DNA of 64,000 bases, from positions 248,001 to 312,000 of the forward strand of contig NW_026570294.1 in assembly GCF_019649055.1 (NCBI RefSeq), given 5' to 3'. The translations under genes and the position numbers were made by a program. The notes under the pieces are model-generated. The model had not been told where the DNA came from. It saw only the letters and a program-made list of their open reading frames with translations, and did no database searches. Origin of the DNA: Paramacrobiotus metropolitanus (taxonomy: Eukaryota > Tardigrada > Eutardigrada > Parachela > Macrobiotidae). Shown here piece by piece: positions 13,518 to 23,639 of this stretch (position 1 is its first letter; each line of letters opens with the position of its first letter).

Positions 13518-13790
13518 GTGGTCAGCGAGTTGTCGGTATTTCCACGAATCGTCGGTCAGCAAAATGTCGGTCAACAACTTAGTATGTAAGCAAATTGTCG
13601 GGTAAACATTTTGTCAGTCAACAAAATGTCGTCAGCAAATCGTCGGTGTCAGCAAACTGTCGTTCAGCAAAATGTCGGTCAGCGTTTCGTCGTTTCAACA
13701 AACTGTCGGGTCAACATTTAGTCGGTCAGCAAATAGTCGTCAGCAATTTGTCGGTCAGCAAGATGTCGGTCAGCAAATTGTCGGTGCGCC
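13518..13790. repeat. Right inverted-repeat end of the MULE (TTGTCGGTCAGCAA array)
   Basis: About a dozen copies of GTCGGTCAGCAA and variants. This is the reverse complement of the left array. The outermost roughly 55 bp aligns with the left end as an imperfect terminal inverted repeat. Confidence 0.8.
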
Positions 13791-13799
13791 GAGCTCGCT
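13791..13799. repeat. Right target-site duplication of the MULE
   Basis: Exact copy of the left 9-mer GAGCTCGCT. Confidence 0.85.
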
Positions 13800-14009
13800 A
13801 TCGTGCTGACATAGTGCCGAATTGTACCCGGCTTGGCTACTCAATTAAAACAATCAATCAGGCAATCGGTCATGCCATACAGAAGCTTCACCGCTGTCCA
13901 CAACTACCGTACTCTTTGACCCACCATACGCAGTTTATAGAGTGGAAATACGGTCTGGACTCCGATTACACTCCGCTCTGGACTGCGTGGCTGTACACAA
14001 AAGAAACAC

Positions 14010-15058
14010 AAACAAACCATGAAAAATTTCCAACGTCTGAACAATTCATATCTCATGGCAAGCCTCCCAAATTCCAAATTAATTTCCAACGGGTCCATGT
14101 TAATTATAAAAGTTTTGAAAGCCGAACACATCCGTGAACAAATCATCAAGCTGGACATCCGCAGGAGCGCATCAGCGGCGATTACTGCAAAAATCTTTCG
14201 TGCCGGCGAAATGCCAAATTTGGTTGCATTGCAAGTGCGGATCTTGAGCTTGGTAAAAGACTTCAGCGACATACTGGAGAATCCCGCTCCCACGAATTTC
14301 TGCGACAACGATTATCTCTGGAATTCACCATTCAGAGAGGGAACGCGGCATCTGTATTGGGAACCGTGGGCGAAGCGGATAAATTTAACGAGATTTATTT
14401 GCTATAATTACGTATTCGTTTATTTATATTTTGTAAACAAAAGTGTAATGGTGCAATATACTCAATAAAGCGAGTGCGGATGGGAAAAGATCTGGTGACT
14501 AAGCGGCGGGATTTCTCTCGTTTAAAGAATGTCCGCATGATCACATTTTTCTACACCACTAAACAGGAATTGGAGTCGTATACGTTTACTGATCTGCGAA
14601 GCTTATCGCTGGAAAATGGACTATCCATCGATCTGTACCATATGGAAGATTCATTGTTTCGTCAAGCGCTATTTCCCCACGCACTGCAAGAAAGGGACAT
14701 GGAAAAGGTCAAACGGCTGCGCTGTGATTGCTCTTTCGTCTGGTTTCGGAACTTTCTCAAGCGGAAGCCGCATTTAGTTCAGCCTAGGCAGGAGGGTGAG
14801 GTGATCAGCATCGGCAATTATATTAGCAAGAGTTTCCAATACGGTGCGTCCATGGGACCTGTGAGCGTGGATTGCTGTGGCAGTTATACGTTCTTCGAGG
14901 AAGGAGAGTATTCGTACAATACGACGTACTATAATGTGACTTGTCCAAGAAGTTGTGCGAGGGTCTACAATTTCGGATACAGTACAATAGGTACAGTTTT
15001 AGTAGTTTTTCACTTTTTGAGCGTCGTTCTTTGGCTTCACGATAAGTGTTTCCCTTGA
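14010..15058 (+). pseudogene. Secreted LRR protein gene, copy A (interrupted)
   Basis: Related to copies B and C. The frame from about 14019 carries HIREQIIKLDI, AITAKIFRAGEMPNLVALQVR. It is then interrupted by a 230-bp insertion and resumes at 14480 as MGKDLVTKRRDFSRL, followed by YTFTDLRSLSLENG and a C-terminal LRR cap (RLRCDCSFVWFRNFLKRKPHL). The open part ends at 15058 with a hydrophobic tail (TVLVVFHFLSVVLW). Compared with copy B it lacks three residues between TFTD and SLSLE. The tail suggests membrane anchoring, and the family may be cell-surface or extracellular. The 5' exon with a signal peptide was not found. Without the insertion the gene would be largely open, so the damage may be recent. 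Function unknown. Confidence 0.65.
14243..14481 (+). mobile_element. 230-bp insertion in LRR copy A, flanked by 9-bp direct repeats
   Basis: The direct repeat AGTGCGGAT occurs at 14234-14242 and 14473-14481. Removing the insert plus one repeat restores alignment with LRR copies B and C exactly. The insert has an open frame from its left edge (LELGKRLQRHTGESRSHEFL and on to IQRGNAASVLGT), a TAA, about 60 bp of A+T-rich sequence and an AATAAA just before the right edge. This looks like the 3' end of an mRNA. There is no poly-A tract and no inverted termini. It may be a captured or reverse-transcribed transcript end. The source gene is not recognised. Confidence 0.6.
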
Positions 15059-15119
15059 TCGACCGGAGCGTAGCGAAGGTCCTCTATATTCAAAACTAAT
15101 GCATTAATTGATTTCTGTC

Positions 15120-15197
15120 CGTTACGCAAACCCGTTACGGAAGTTCGTTACGGAAGTTCGTTACGAAAGTCTGTTACGGAAGTGCGTTACGGAATTT
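15120..15197. repeat. 13-bp tandem repeat, six units
   Basis: Six consecutive 13-mers close to CGTTACGGAAGTT. Unit starts are at 15120, 15133, 15146, 15159, 15172 and 15185, and the two central units are identical. Further CGTTACG motifs follow in the next 50 bp. Confidence 0.8.
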
Positions 15198-15479
15198 GTT
15201 TAACGAAGTAACCCTATGAGGTCACGCTGCAGACCGTTACGACGTCACTTCCGCCAGTGCCTGTAACGTCACTGCTGGCTTTATACAGCGGTCCTGTATT
15301 GCTGGATTTATGCCCGTTACGCTCGCAACACTCGATGCACAAATAAATCCCATGCTACTGCGTAAATGTACACGAGTGAAAGGCAATAATGGCCTCCGGC
15401 AAACGTATCCTCTTGGAATATTTTTCTGCATCCCCTCCACCGCCATCGGCAGGATAGTAATGTATTTCTGCAAAAATTA

Positions 15480-15760
15480 GCCAACGGTTGCGTAGCCCGA
15501 TGGTACGTATCCACTGATGATTATATTTCAGCAAAATCAAAGAACCGGTTTTGGAGCCCGCACTTTTGGTTCGGCGATTGCGTCCAACACGGTTCAGTCA
15601 ACAACTAAAAGCTCGAAATTTAAATTTTTAGGAGTACATCAGCCCATCGACATCTGAACCGTACTCAACGTAACTGCCGACCCGCAGTCAACCGTTACCA
15701 CTGGTCTCCAAAACCGGTTCTCTAATTCTGCTGAAATTTGATTATCAACGGCTACATAAC
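15480..15760. repeat. Imperfect inverted repeat (foldback or MITE-like)
   Basis: The left arm (about 15490-15600) and the reverse complement of the right arm (about 15650-15757) share GAACCGGTTTTGGAG, ATTTCAGCA, GTAGCC and a terminal ACGGTTCAG. The arms are about 110 bp and the centre about 50 bp. No coding sequence seen. Copies elsewhere were not recognised in the window. Confidence 0.6.
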
Positions 15761-17069
15761 AACTGTTCCATTAGTCACCCTTCATAAGCCCCACCAGCGT
15801 TAATCAAAAGCGTTACCAAGATAAAAAGCCAAACAGTCACAGTTTCGGCAAACGGTAACCGTGTACAGAAACAGTACGAAACTACTACCATCGGAGGTAG
15901 TAGATGGCTTTGGTGATTTTTGCCGGTCATGCACGCCAAAACACCTGTTTTCTTATTGCATTCTGTCAACCCCGGTCTACGATAAAACATTTCACTTTTA
16001 GCGACACCTTATATACGTTATCTTCGCAAAATTGATCCCACTATAAGACTCGTAGCTTTTTCTGTGAATTCGGAGGTGAAATATGTACAAGTAACTTGGT
16101 CTGGTGAGTGTGAAAACTTTATTTTCATCAAAATTATTATTAAAAAAGCGCTTCCATAACTACCTCGCTTTTTCTCATATTCCGGAGATAAGTGAGAGAT
16201 TGCTGAATGAGATAGCCACTCACTTACTGCGCATGCGTACAACTGAGTGACCGGAAGATGAAACCATACATTCAAAGTGACCGGAATACCTATGAGAAAT
16301 AACGAAGTATAAAAGTCGCTGATCGTTTTTGAACAATTCGAACACTAGCTTTTCCGCTCCTCCATCTTCGCAGTTCCCCGTATGAAAATAAAGTATCCCT
16401 ATTCCCTACCACTACCAGTAGGGTTTAATATTTTACGTTACGTAGCGTACACGTAAATTATGTCTTAACGCGGAATTGATTTCTCTCCCTTTTTGCCCAT
16501 ATCTTTCAGAACGATACTTTTGAGTGAAATGTAATTTGCAACAAATTTTAAAGATACCATTGCAAGAAAATAAACTACTTGTAAGTTGTAGTACACTGTA
16601 CAGTAACTTTGAAGCACGTATTTATCAGATGTGCTTTTTCCGTCAGCACATTGTGTGGTACATCTTGTGCAAGGGGGGCTATATAGCCACCGCAGCGGGA
16701 ATTTCGTTCAAGCTTCGCTCCGGTCTGCCAATGCACGCCAATGTGCATTTTTCTAGTTATTAAATTGCGGCATGTTATACAGAACGGCGCCACAAGTATC
16801 TGTAATATCATTACCAGCTCTTGACGTGTGACTGACGATTGACGTGTGAAAGAGAATTATCTGTACAATATATATGTCGTGCACAGAATAAACGCGGAGA
16901 TAGTTATCCCTACGGTCCGGGTGATAAAAGTCTCAGGGCGAAACTTCACGGTCGACCGATGCCGGTTACAATAATTAGTAGTTCAAATTAACATATTACA
17001 GCAGATTTCAATACCTTTACAGCCCAATAAATAAGTCACCGCCAAGGAACCGACAATCGAGACTATACC
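15761..17069. other. Spacer with no recognised gene
   Basis: No credible coding exon. An AAAGTGACCGG motif near 16270 recurs at 21050 and 21080. The last part, about 16880-17069, is probably the 5' leader of LRR copy B. Confidence 0.4.
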
Positions 17070-18177
17070 ATGTCACGTACTGCAGGATGGTTAATTTTAA
17101 TCCTGATCGAGCAGTGTTCCGGTACGTTGTGTCTTAACTTTATTATTTTTCGTTCCATGCGTATGCGTGTAAAGTATACTAGCAGTTTACCATGAATTTT
17201 TCGATTAAGTTTCACAAATCAAACGCTCCGCTTCGAAACCGAATGCAATAAGCCTGATACCCCGTTTTCCGCCCATAACACCAGTGCTCCTTCGCTCCGT
17301 TGCTTCGAACAGACAGTCTAACGGACGACGAAAGCCAGGCATATGCACGGGTGCCCTATGGTGACGGTGCGCTTCCCCGCTGTTTTATGGAAAGCAGGAC
17401 AACAGACACATTACACATACATCGCAATCCGTTGTTTGGACGGGCCAACTCGGACTGCAATCGCGCCCTACACCAAAACCGTCAGCGCCATAAGTCCCAA
17501 CAGGGCCGTCACCCTGCAGATAGCGGAACGTAATGATACCGAGGATCCTGTTCATTATGACGTTATTGAACCTATCCGTGAACAAATCATCGAGCTGCAC
17601 ATCAAACATATTGTATCACCGATGATTACTGCAAAAATCTTTCATGCCGGCGAAATGCCAAACCTGGTTGCGTTGAATCTACGCAACGGGCGAGATGTGG
17701 TGATCAAGCAGAGGGATTTCTCTCGTCTTGGCAGTTTACGAATGATTACGCTTGGCTACGTCACGATTCAAGAGTTAGAGCCGTACACTTTTACTGACTT
17801 TGTCCATCTGCAAAGTTTGTCGCTTGAAAGCGGATTAGCCTTCAATCGACTCTTTCAACTATCAGATCAGACGTTGCGTCAATTCATGGGTCCTTACTCG
17901 TAAAAAGAAGATGACTTGGAAAAGGTCAGACGGCTCCACTGTGACTGTTCTTTCGCCTGGTATCGCAACTTTCTCAAGCGAAAGACACTTAACGCAGCCA
18001 AGGGATACGGGGAACGTGTTTACCATCGGCAATTACCTACATGAGCAGCGCCTTTAACTCCGGGTTCTTCATGCGATCTCTAAGCGTGGACTGTACTGCA
18101 GTGTTGGATCACAGGATTCTGTCATCGGAGGCGAGAGAGTATTCATATAACACGTCATGCTATAATCTAACCTGTTA
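17070..18177 (+). pseudogene. Secreted LRR protein gene, copy B (stops and frameshifts)
   Basis: Exon 1 (17070-17121) encodes a signal peptide (MSRTAGWLILILIEQCS) and ends at a GT donor. Exon 2 starts at 17313 in phase. Around 17385 the reading frame changes. The LRR part reads in the second frame (PIREQIIELHI, KIFHAGEMPNLVALNLRNG, YTFTDFVHLQSLSLESG). A TAA at 17901-17903 replaces the codon seen in copy C. The LRR C-terminal cap (RLHCDCSFAWYRNFLKRK) follows the stop and then loses frame. A conserved AATAAA at about 18366 may be its poly-A signal. The neighbouring GC0 3' end lies tail to tail on the other strand. Product in life: an extracellular LRR protein of unknown role. Confidence 0.75.
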
Positions 18178-19757
18178 AAAGCGTTGTGCAAAAGAATGTA
18201 TTTTCTTTTTTGACTGGTGACCGTAATCGTAATGCGTAATGCATTTTGACCACCTCTTCACGCTCTGCAGCACTTCTGTTTCATTAGTTTGCTAATGTTT
18301 TCGTACAAAGCTTAGATCGATCATCTTGAATCTTTAATTCCAGTCCAGAACGTACTGTAGTTCCAAATAAATGGTATACCGCAAAAGAAACGCATGTGAG
18401 GAGGAGTGCCTGGAGTGGCCTCTCCGTTCACCCGCGCACAGGCGGCTGCTAGGTTGTTTTGCTGTTTTTGCCGTGTTTTTCTCCATCTACCAGATTCTAA
18501 ATCTGGTAGATTCTTCAGTTGCTAGATTTCGTCGTCTGAGCTGGATGCTTTTTCCTTTTCGCCCCGCAGCAAGGTGCTGCGGTGGCCTTTGATGTGTTGT
18601 ATGTGAGAGCGATAAAGTGTGCAGTGTGTTGGCGTTCAGTTTCCGTTTCTGTTCGCGCACAGGGGTGAACTAGCCGTTCATCTCCTGTTAGACGCAGATA
18701 AAACTTTTGCAATGCCATCACTCAGAGATTGCTTCTTTACTATTAACCTGGTCGAAGCTGCATTTATTGTCGTAGCCAAAAGGTCACCATTTTGCCTTTT
18801 CCCTGTAGAGCAGCAAGTCTTGTTCACGTACGTATGTATCCTTTGCTCACGTAGCTATCCGCCACAAGTCTTATCAGCGGTTACAGTTTGACTACGATTT
18901 CAGAACAAGGTTTGCACAGGATTTTCTGTCAACATTATTGCGAATATCGGCCCGGTATACGGATCAATTCAGTGCATCTTGACAGCTGTTGCAGTTGCAT
19001 ATGTATTGTACATTATCTTTCACCGTTAACCGATGCACTTGTAGTTGCTTACGTACTTTGATCATTATAGGGCCACGTGATTCAAATTCAAAACCGCTAA
19101 TCTGGTCCAGTAAGTTTTTGGTAGTCTCGCTCACATGAATTTTTGAAGCTGAAACCAGAACCGTGAAGACGAATTTTTAACTGTGTAAGATTTTTTCGTA
19201 AGTCGTAATACATGTGCATATAACATAAGTAATTTAGTAGGTAGAGATACAACATCCAAGGAGTGCCAAAACTCTACGGCACAGGAGGTGAATGAAAGAC
19301 GCATCCAGCGTATGATACCATAACAAATTACGCTATATAAACTCCTGTAGATTAATACAACCTGTAAATTAGCGACCATGTTGAAAACTTTGTGAAAAAT
19401 TTCAACAAAAAACATACGAGGACATTTGAGAAAGTTAGAACACTTAAAAGCATAACTATTTCTTACTGTTTACGCGGTAAAATAATCATTAATTCTGTGC
19501 GTACGACGTACGTATTTACGCTAAACTTTCCTTACCGGCACCTTGAGTTTCCATTCGACTGGCCGTATTGATTGTGTCTCTGAACCTGCCGACGACAACC
19601 AATTGAATTAATTTAATTACAACATCTAACTGCTAAGTTTAAAATGAGTTTTTAAGATCTGTCTTGAGTCGTCGTAAGTTCAAAAACTGGAAACTTTTTT
19701 TTCATTTTAAACCACACCTAGAGTCGTAGACGTCCTGATGTAAGTTGCAGTTATATA
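17270..19757. repeat. Segmental duplication, left unit (LRR-B + GC0 3' end)
   Basis: Matches 24460-26520 in the same orientation: LRR exon, its 3' flank with AATAAA, and GC exons 22, 21 and 20 with their introns. The left unit has about 340 bp (18372-18715) not seen in the right unit. The right unit has a deletion of about 270 bp inside the LRR exon. Confidence 0.8.
18764..19585 (-). pseudogene. GC0: receptor guanylate cyclase remnant, last three exons only
   Basis: Exon 20 (19536-19585), exon 21 (19057-19148) and exon 22 (18764-18802) have exactly the lengths and phases of the full copies. They encode the end of the cyclase domain: FRDTINTASRMETQG, SKIHVSETTKNLLDQI and GKGKMVTFWLRQ-stop. 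The usual glycine of FGDT is arginine here. All upstream exons are missing. At about 19757 the sequence switches directly to the region that lies upstream of GC1 (compare 32337 onward), so an internal deletion of the other exons is implied. Splice sites remain intact but no start codon can be linked to these exons. Confidence 0.88.
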
Positions 19758-19951
19758 ACACATTACAAAATATATTTATATTTTTCCCGTTCGCATGCTA
19801 GCGTTTCTCAGTTTCTCGTGCTCGTAGACGTTTCACTGAAAAAGACACGTAATATTTAGTTAGATCACGTCTCAAAACAGCAGATTATTGATTAATTCTT
19901 GGTACAATCAAGAAACTGGTTAACTCTTTCCACGTCAATAAGAACTGATAT
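19757..19951. other. GC upstream-region homology joined to the GC0 3' end
   Basis: Closely matches about 32337-32525, upstream of GC1 (CATTACAAAATAT, TTTCTCGTGCTCGTAGACGT, AAGAAACTGGTTAACTCTTT). Related sequence occurs near 34560-34690 and 44340-44600. It probably represents the promoter-proximal part of the ancestral duplicated GC unit. Confidence 0.7.
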
Positions 19952-20185
19952 CCAAAAAATTCTTTGTGATCTTTTTTAATCTCCTTTCCATAATTTTTTT
20001 GGCGCACAGGTGATTTTTTGGGAGCTGCCACGGGGGTTGTTTTTGTACCATACTTGATTCGATTTGGCAGGGATTTGTTTTTCTGCAGATCGTTGACCGC
20101 GGTTGCATTAAATTCAGAAAAATTTTCCTCTGCACTGTGTTTTCCTGCGCAGTATCGAGAAAGAATGACGCCAATCATGTTTCCT
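19952..20185. repeat. Dispersed repeat, copy 2
   Basis: Second copy of the repeat at 6961-7195. It interrupts the GC upstream-region homology, which in the GC1 counterpart continues without it near 32530, so it looks inserted here. Confidence 0.7.
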
Positions 20186-20709
20186 TAAGTAATATTTTTT
20201 TCTTCGGAAACAAATTGATTTTACGGTTTAAATAATAAGTGGCGTGGCGCAGTGGCTTGGCGCGGTGCACGAGGTTTCCCGAAACTGAAAGTTAGTAGAT
20301 GGTACAAACAGACTGATGATATACATAGTATAGTAGACGGCACAGCAGATTACGTTTTCGAGTCTATAGTACACATTTCGTTTTATTTAAGAAATAATTA
20401 AAAATTCAATTATGTACCCAATAATACCGTAGTATTAATTTACGGTATATTAAATAATACGTGAAACTCAAAAATGAAGCTTGGAATATTTTGGGCGATA
20501 TCCCGACATTTTTCCGCTTTGCTTTGCTCGGCCTATACTGCCGCCGCTCTCGCTCCTGCATGACCTTTAGTGCTGTGTAAAAGGTCTGCTCTCCAACAAC
20601 TGTACTCGGCCAAGTTGACAACAGACAAATTGTAACGAGTTCTGCAAACATACGTTTTGTAGCTTTGTACTCTATTCAGTACATTGCAGTATTAAATACT
20701 GACACACTT

Positions 20710-20811
20710 CGAAGTATCGTTGTTCTACAGACAAATTTTGTCTGTAGAACAACGATATTTCGAAGTATCGTTGTTCTACAGACAAATTTTGTCTGTAGAA
20801 CAACGATATTT
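20710..20811. repeat. Two tandem copies of a 51-bp near-perfect palindrome
   Basis: Two identical 51-bp units (20710-20760 and 20761-20811). Each contains 20-bp perfect arms (ATCGTTGTTCTACAGACAAA and its reverse complement) around one central base, with TTCGAAGT between and beyond units. The block can form two adjacent hairpins or one larger cruciform. No gene is evident. Confidence 0.95.
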
Positions 20812-21726
20812 CGAAGTGCGTCAAAGACCGGTCACTTCGACTGAGTATACGGCTTGACATATTGACAGCTCACGCCTTCAAATCTTTTTAAACTACAAAA
20901 CTTGCAAAACGAAAGTGGTTCCATATTCAACAGAGTTTTTGTGAATTTGCCACACAGTTATACCAATCGAAAGAGCTGTTTATCATTAATTTACATTTAC
21001 AAGATCAAACAAGATCCGATAACAAAATCTCAAAAGTCTGAACTAGATCCAAAGTGACCGATGTTTTGAACCGTATGCTCAAAGTGACCGATCTTCAAGC
21101 AAATCGGAGTGTTACTGAACACAACTCGTAAGCGAATAATTTCTACCGCGATAATTGCGTACCGCAATACCCTTTTAGTCTTACTCGTAAACAGCGATAA
21201 GCACTTTTCAGGGGCCGTGTAGTACTAGACAACATTAAAATGCTTATATGTATATCCGGTTTATCGTTATGGCTTAATTAGCAGCAGGACCATCTTTTAA
21301 TTAAGTAGTTGCAGAACCATCCCTCTCTATTGGCATAAAGCAGTGCTATTTTATCAGTTTGTGCTCATATGACGACCGATAACCATTTCAGTCCTAACGG
21401 AAGGCGTGCGATACTAAAATGCGCTCGTAATCGGTAACATAAATATGCTTTCGAATTTTCGCTTAAATAGCATATTACAGTTTATTTAAATTTTGTCACA
21501 GCCGTTGGATACCAACGGTTTCTACTGATACCGTAGTCCGTTGTTTTGTTTACTCTTTGTTATCTCCCTTCAGTAAATATCACGCAAAACCGTGCAACTG
21601 ATTCTCTTTTATAAATTTCCGGGCAGTCGTCAAAATGCATACGAGCGCATAAGTGGGAACGGTTATTCCGCAACTAGCTTTTTGCCTTATTTCAGATTGC
21701 CACTCATTTATGGTTTAGCCTGAACG
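20812..21726. other. Spacer upstream of the secreted cysteine-rich gene
   Basis: A+T-rich, no gene recognised. AAAGTGACCGAT occurs twice, near 21050 and 21080. Confidence 0.4.
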
Positions 21727-23639
21727 ATGCATTTTTCAATTACTTACCTTGTTATGCTGGCGTGGGCAAGCTACGCTGATTCAGTTGATTACATTTACGG
21801 TAATTCATGCTCAAATTATTTTGGACCGGAAAGAGGAGGGTTTGGCTGCTTGCGTCTCAACGGTTACGACCGAAGGCAGTCGGCAACTTGCGTATCGAGT
21901 AAATATCTTCTACAGAGATCGGAACGGCGCACTTTCTGTTTTTATTATTGGTATCCCTTCTGTTGGTATCCATGTATGCTGGAAACCCATCGTATCGGAC
22001 CTCGTAAGGATACGGATCCAAATACCGTAAGGATATTTACTAACAATCGGTTTACGGGCAGAGGAATTTCTATTAGCTTGAACTGATTACAGATTCGGAA
22101 TTACCGAATTTTTTCCTGAGCTAGTAACAGAAATCACTTTTCAAAGCTCAGCGGTTAACAAAATTTCTTTTTATATAAACTGATAACGCTAAAACGTGTC
22201 AGATTTTTTTTTTTTAGACAAAGAAATTTATGTTTCAATTTTTGGGTTTGAGAAGTGGTTTCTCGATATACAAAATTCGTTCATTCTGGAACTGTAAACA
22301 AATTTGGTTGAAAAAATTCCTTGACCGTAAGCCGAAAACCAATGTCATTATTATTATTAGTACACGGTAACGGATGATTGCGCTTGTGATCCTAAAGACA
22401 TAATGCCGATGAACATGGATGATCTGCCCAACAAATGTAACTATCCTGACGGCAGTGACTGCGCATGGTATCGGGAATGTCTGGAACGCCGTCATCAGTG
22501 TGCCGGCGGCAACAATGACTACGCCATTCAATACGCTGAGCATTTCTGCAACTTGTACGCACACGGCAGCGACGCCTTCTCATCGCAAGGTAAGAACTGG
22601 ATTAACGCTGTGAGGAAGTGCCTGCAGGCGGCATTGGTGCCGGCAATGCGGCCGTACTATAAAGGAAGTTGCCGCGATATAAAGAAAACAGCATTTGCTT
22701 CCCATGATGCTTGCTATCTGCGTCCTGATGCCACATCACCGGGAATCTGTGATCTGGATCCGCACGACTGGTGGAAGATCTTCTGGACGGTGAAAGGAGC
22801 GATTGTTTCCAAAGACTGGTACCGATCCCTGTGGCAAATGAGTGTAGTGGGCGGGGCATGCAGCAAAGAATTCGTTTTTGATTCGTTGATGAAGTTGCAT
22901 CAAATGGTTTCTGTGAGCTTATCATTCGGTTCAAGCCAGTCAGAATTATATTTGACGGGACGTCAGAAGCGCGCTGCCGATGAGGAATTAGAGCTAGATA
23001 AGAAATGGGAAATTGTGGAAAGGGCCGCGAATGGTGTCGCAGGTTATTTGCAGTGGAATAGGGACAACTTCGATTGGTTTGCCTTCATGACAGAAGAAGG
23101 AGGAACTGCGTCGAATTACACAGTGAACTTCTGGCTGCGTAGCATTAGCAACCACAGTGACCCCAGAAGTAGGTACTTTCGTGATAATACAATTATGTAT
23201 ATTATCATGTTATCGATAGAAGTAGTCGTTAAGTACGTATCGACTGCCAAGTTGGAATCATAGCAAAGGTGTCAACATTAATAATTTAGAAGGCAGTAGC
23301 AGTGTATCATCGTCAGGTCATGACGATGAATGGATGATAAACTGGAGAAAGCATTCGTGTCCTTTTACAGCGGTCCAGAACGAAGCTCAGAAATTTGAAA
23401 AATGGATTGCATCTGGGAAGAATCAGCTGTCGTTCGACATAAATGGTACAGAGTTCAGTGCGATGGGATTCAGCACCTGCAACGATTCTTTGTGCGCCAA
23501 TGTCACCAAGTTTGTGAAATTTGCTTCTACTAGTGCCAGTGGGATCATTGCCAGTATGGAATTAACTAGTACCAGCGGGATAAGTCGTGGTATATCTGTG
23601 CAACTGGTTCTTATAATAGTTTTCTTAGCCCTTGTCTGA
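21727..23639 (+). CDS. Secreted cysteine-rich protein, possibly GPI-anchored, family unknown
   Basis: Proposed exons: 21727-21799 (signal peptide MHFSITYLVMLAWASYADS), 21834-22003, 22361-23168 and 23269-23639. Phases agree at all joins, though the first intron would be only 34 nt. The large exon has a patterned cysteine-rich domain: CNYPDGSDCAWYRECLE, YAEHFCNLY, FSSQGKNWINAVRKCLQ, SHDACYL. A dibasic RQKR (a likely furin-type site) lies downstream. The last exon ends in a hydrophobic tail (SVQLVLIIVFLALV), suggesting a GPI signal or membrane anchor. The FSSQGKNW...RKCLQ block faintly resembles stanniocalcin, but I do not regard that as established. The gene sits between GC0 and the LRR-C/GC1 pair and has no duplicate in the window. 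Exon 1-2 structure is uncertain; the rest is well supported. Confidence 0.7.

Larger units (their letters stand above)
10764..13790 (+). mobile_element. Complete Mutator-like (MULE) DNA transposon with 9-bp target duplication
   Basis: The element is bounded by the direct 9-mer GAGCTCGCT at 10755-10763 and 13791-13799. Its ends are inverted copies of one another: the left end begins GGTAGCACGACAACTC and the reverse complement of the right end begins GGCGCACCGACAATTT. Both run on into GCTGACCGACAATTTGCTGAC. Inside lies a two-exon FLYWCH/MULE transposase (11610-13217, +). A 9-bp duplication, long terminal inverted repeats and a DDE transposase of this type together fit the Mutator superfamily. 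The element is 3,027 bp. Sequence 11030-11600 between the left end and the transposase is non-coding, with a TATTTAAA-type motif near 11519 that could be its promoter. Confidence 0.9.

Noticed and set aside
13595-14137. Plus-strand frame of 180 codons across the right MULE end
   Set aside because: The first half is transposon repeat and it crosses the element boundary; it is not continuous with the LRR frame.
14234-14481. Reading the LRR-A insert as an ordinary intron or introner
   Set aside because: Splicing at any GT/AG near the 9-bp repeats does not restore the LRR frame, whereas removing insert plus one repeat does.
18487-18512. Short palindrome CTACCAGATT...AATCTGGTAG
   Set aside because: Ten-base arms are short and there is no downstream T-run or gene context to support a function.
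20230-20275. tRNA or SINE head (A-box-like TGGCGCAGTGGC)
   Set aside because: No B box and no cloverleaf could be formed; the A-box match alone is not enough.
20672-20860. Minus-strand frame with a doubled FEISLFYRQNLSVEQRY peptide
   Set aside because: Produced by the tandem palindrome; no start context, splice site or family match.
22235-22564. Minus-strand frame opposite the secreted gene
   Set aside because: Shadow of the conserved cysteine-rich exon on the plus strand.
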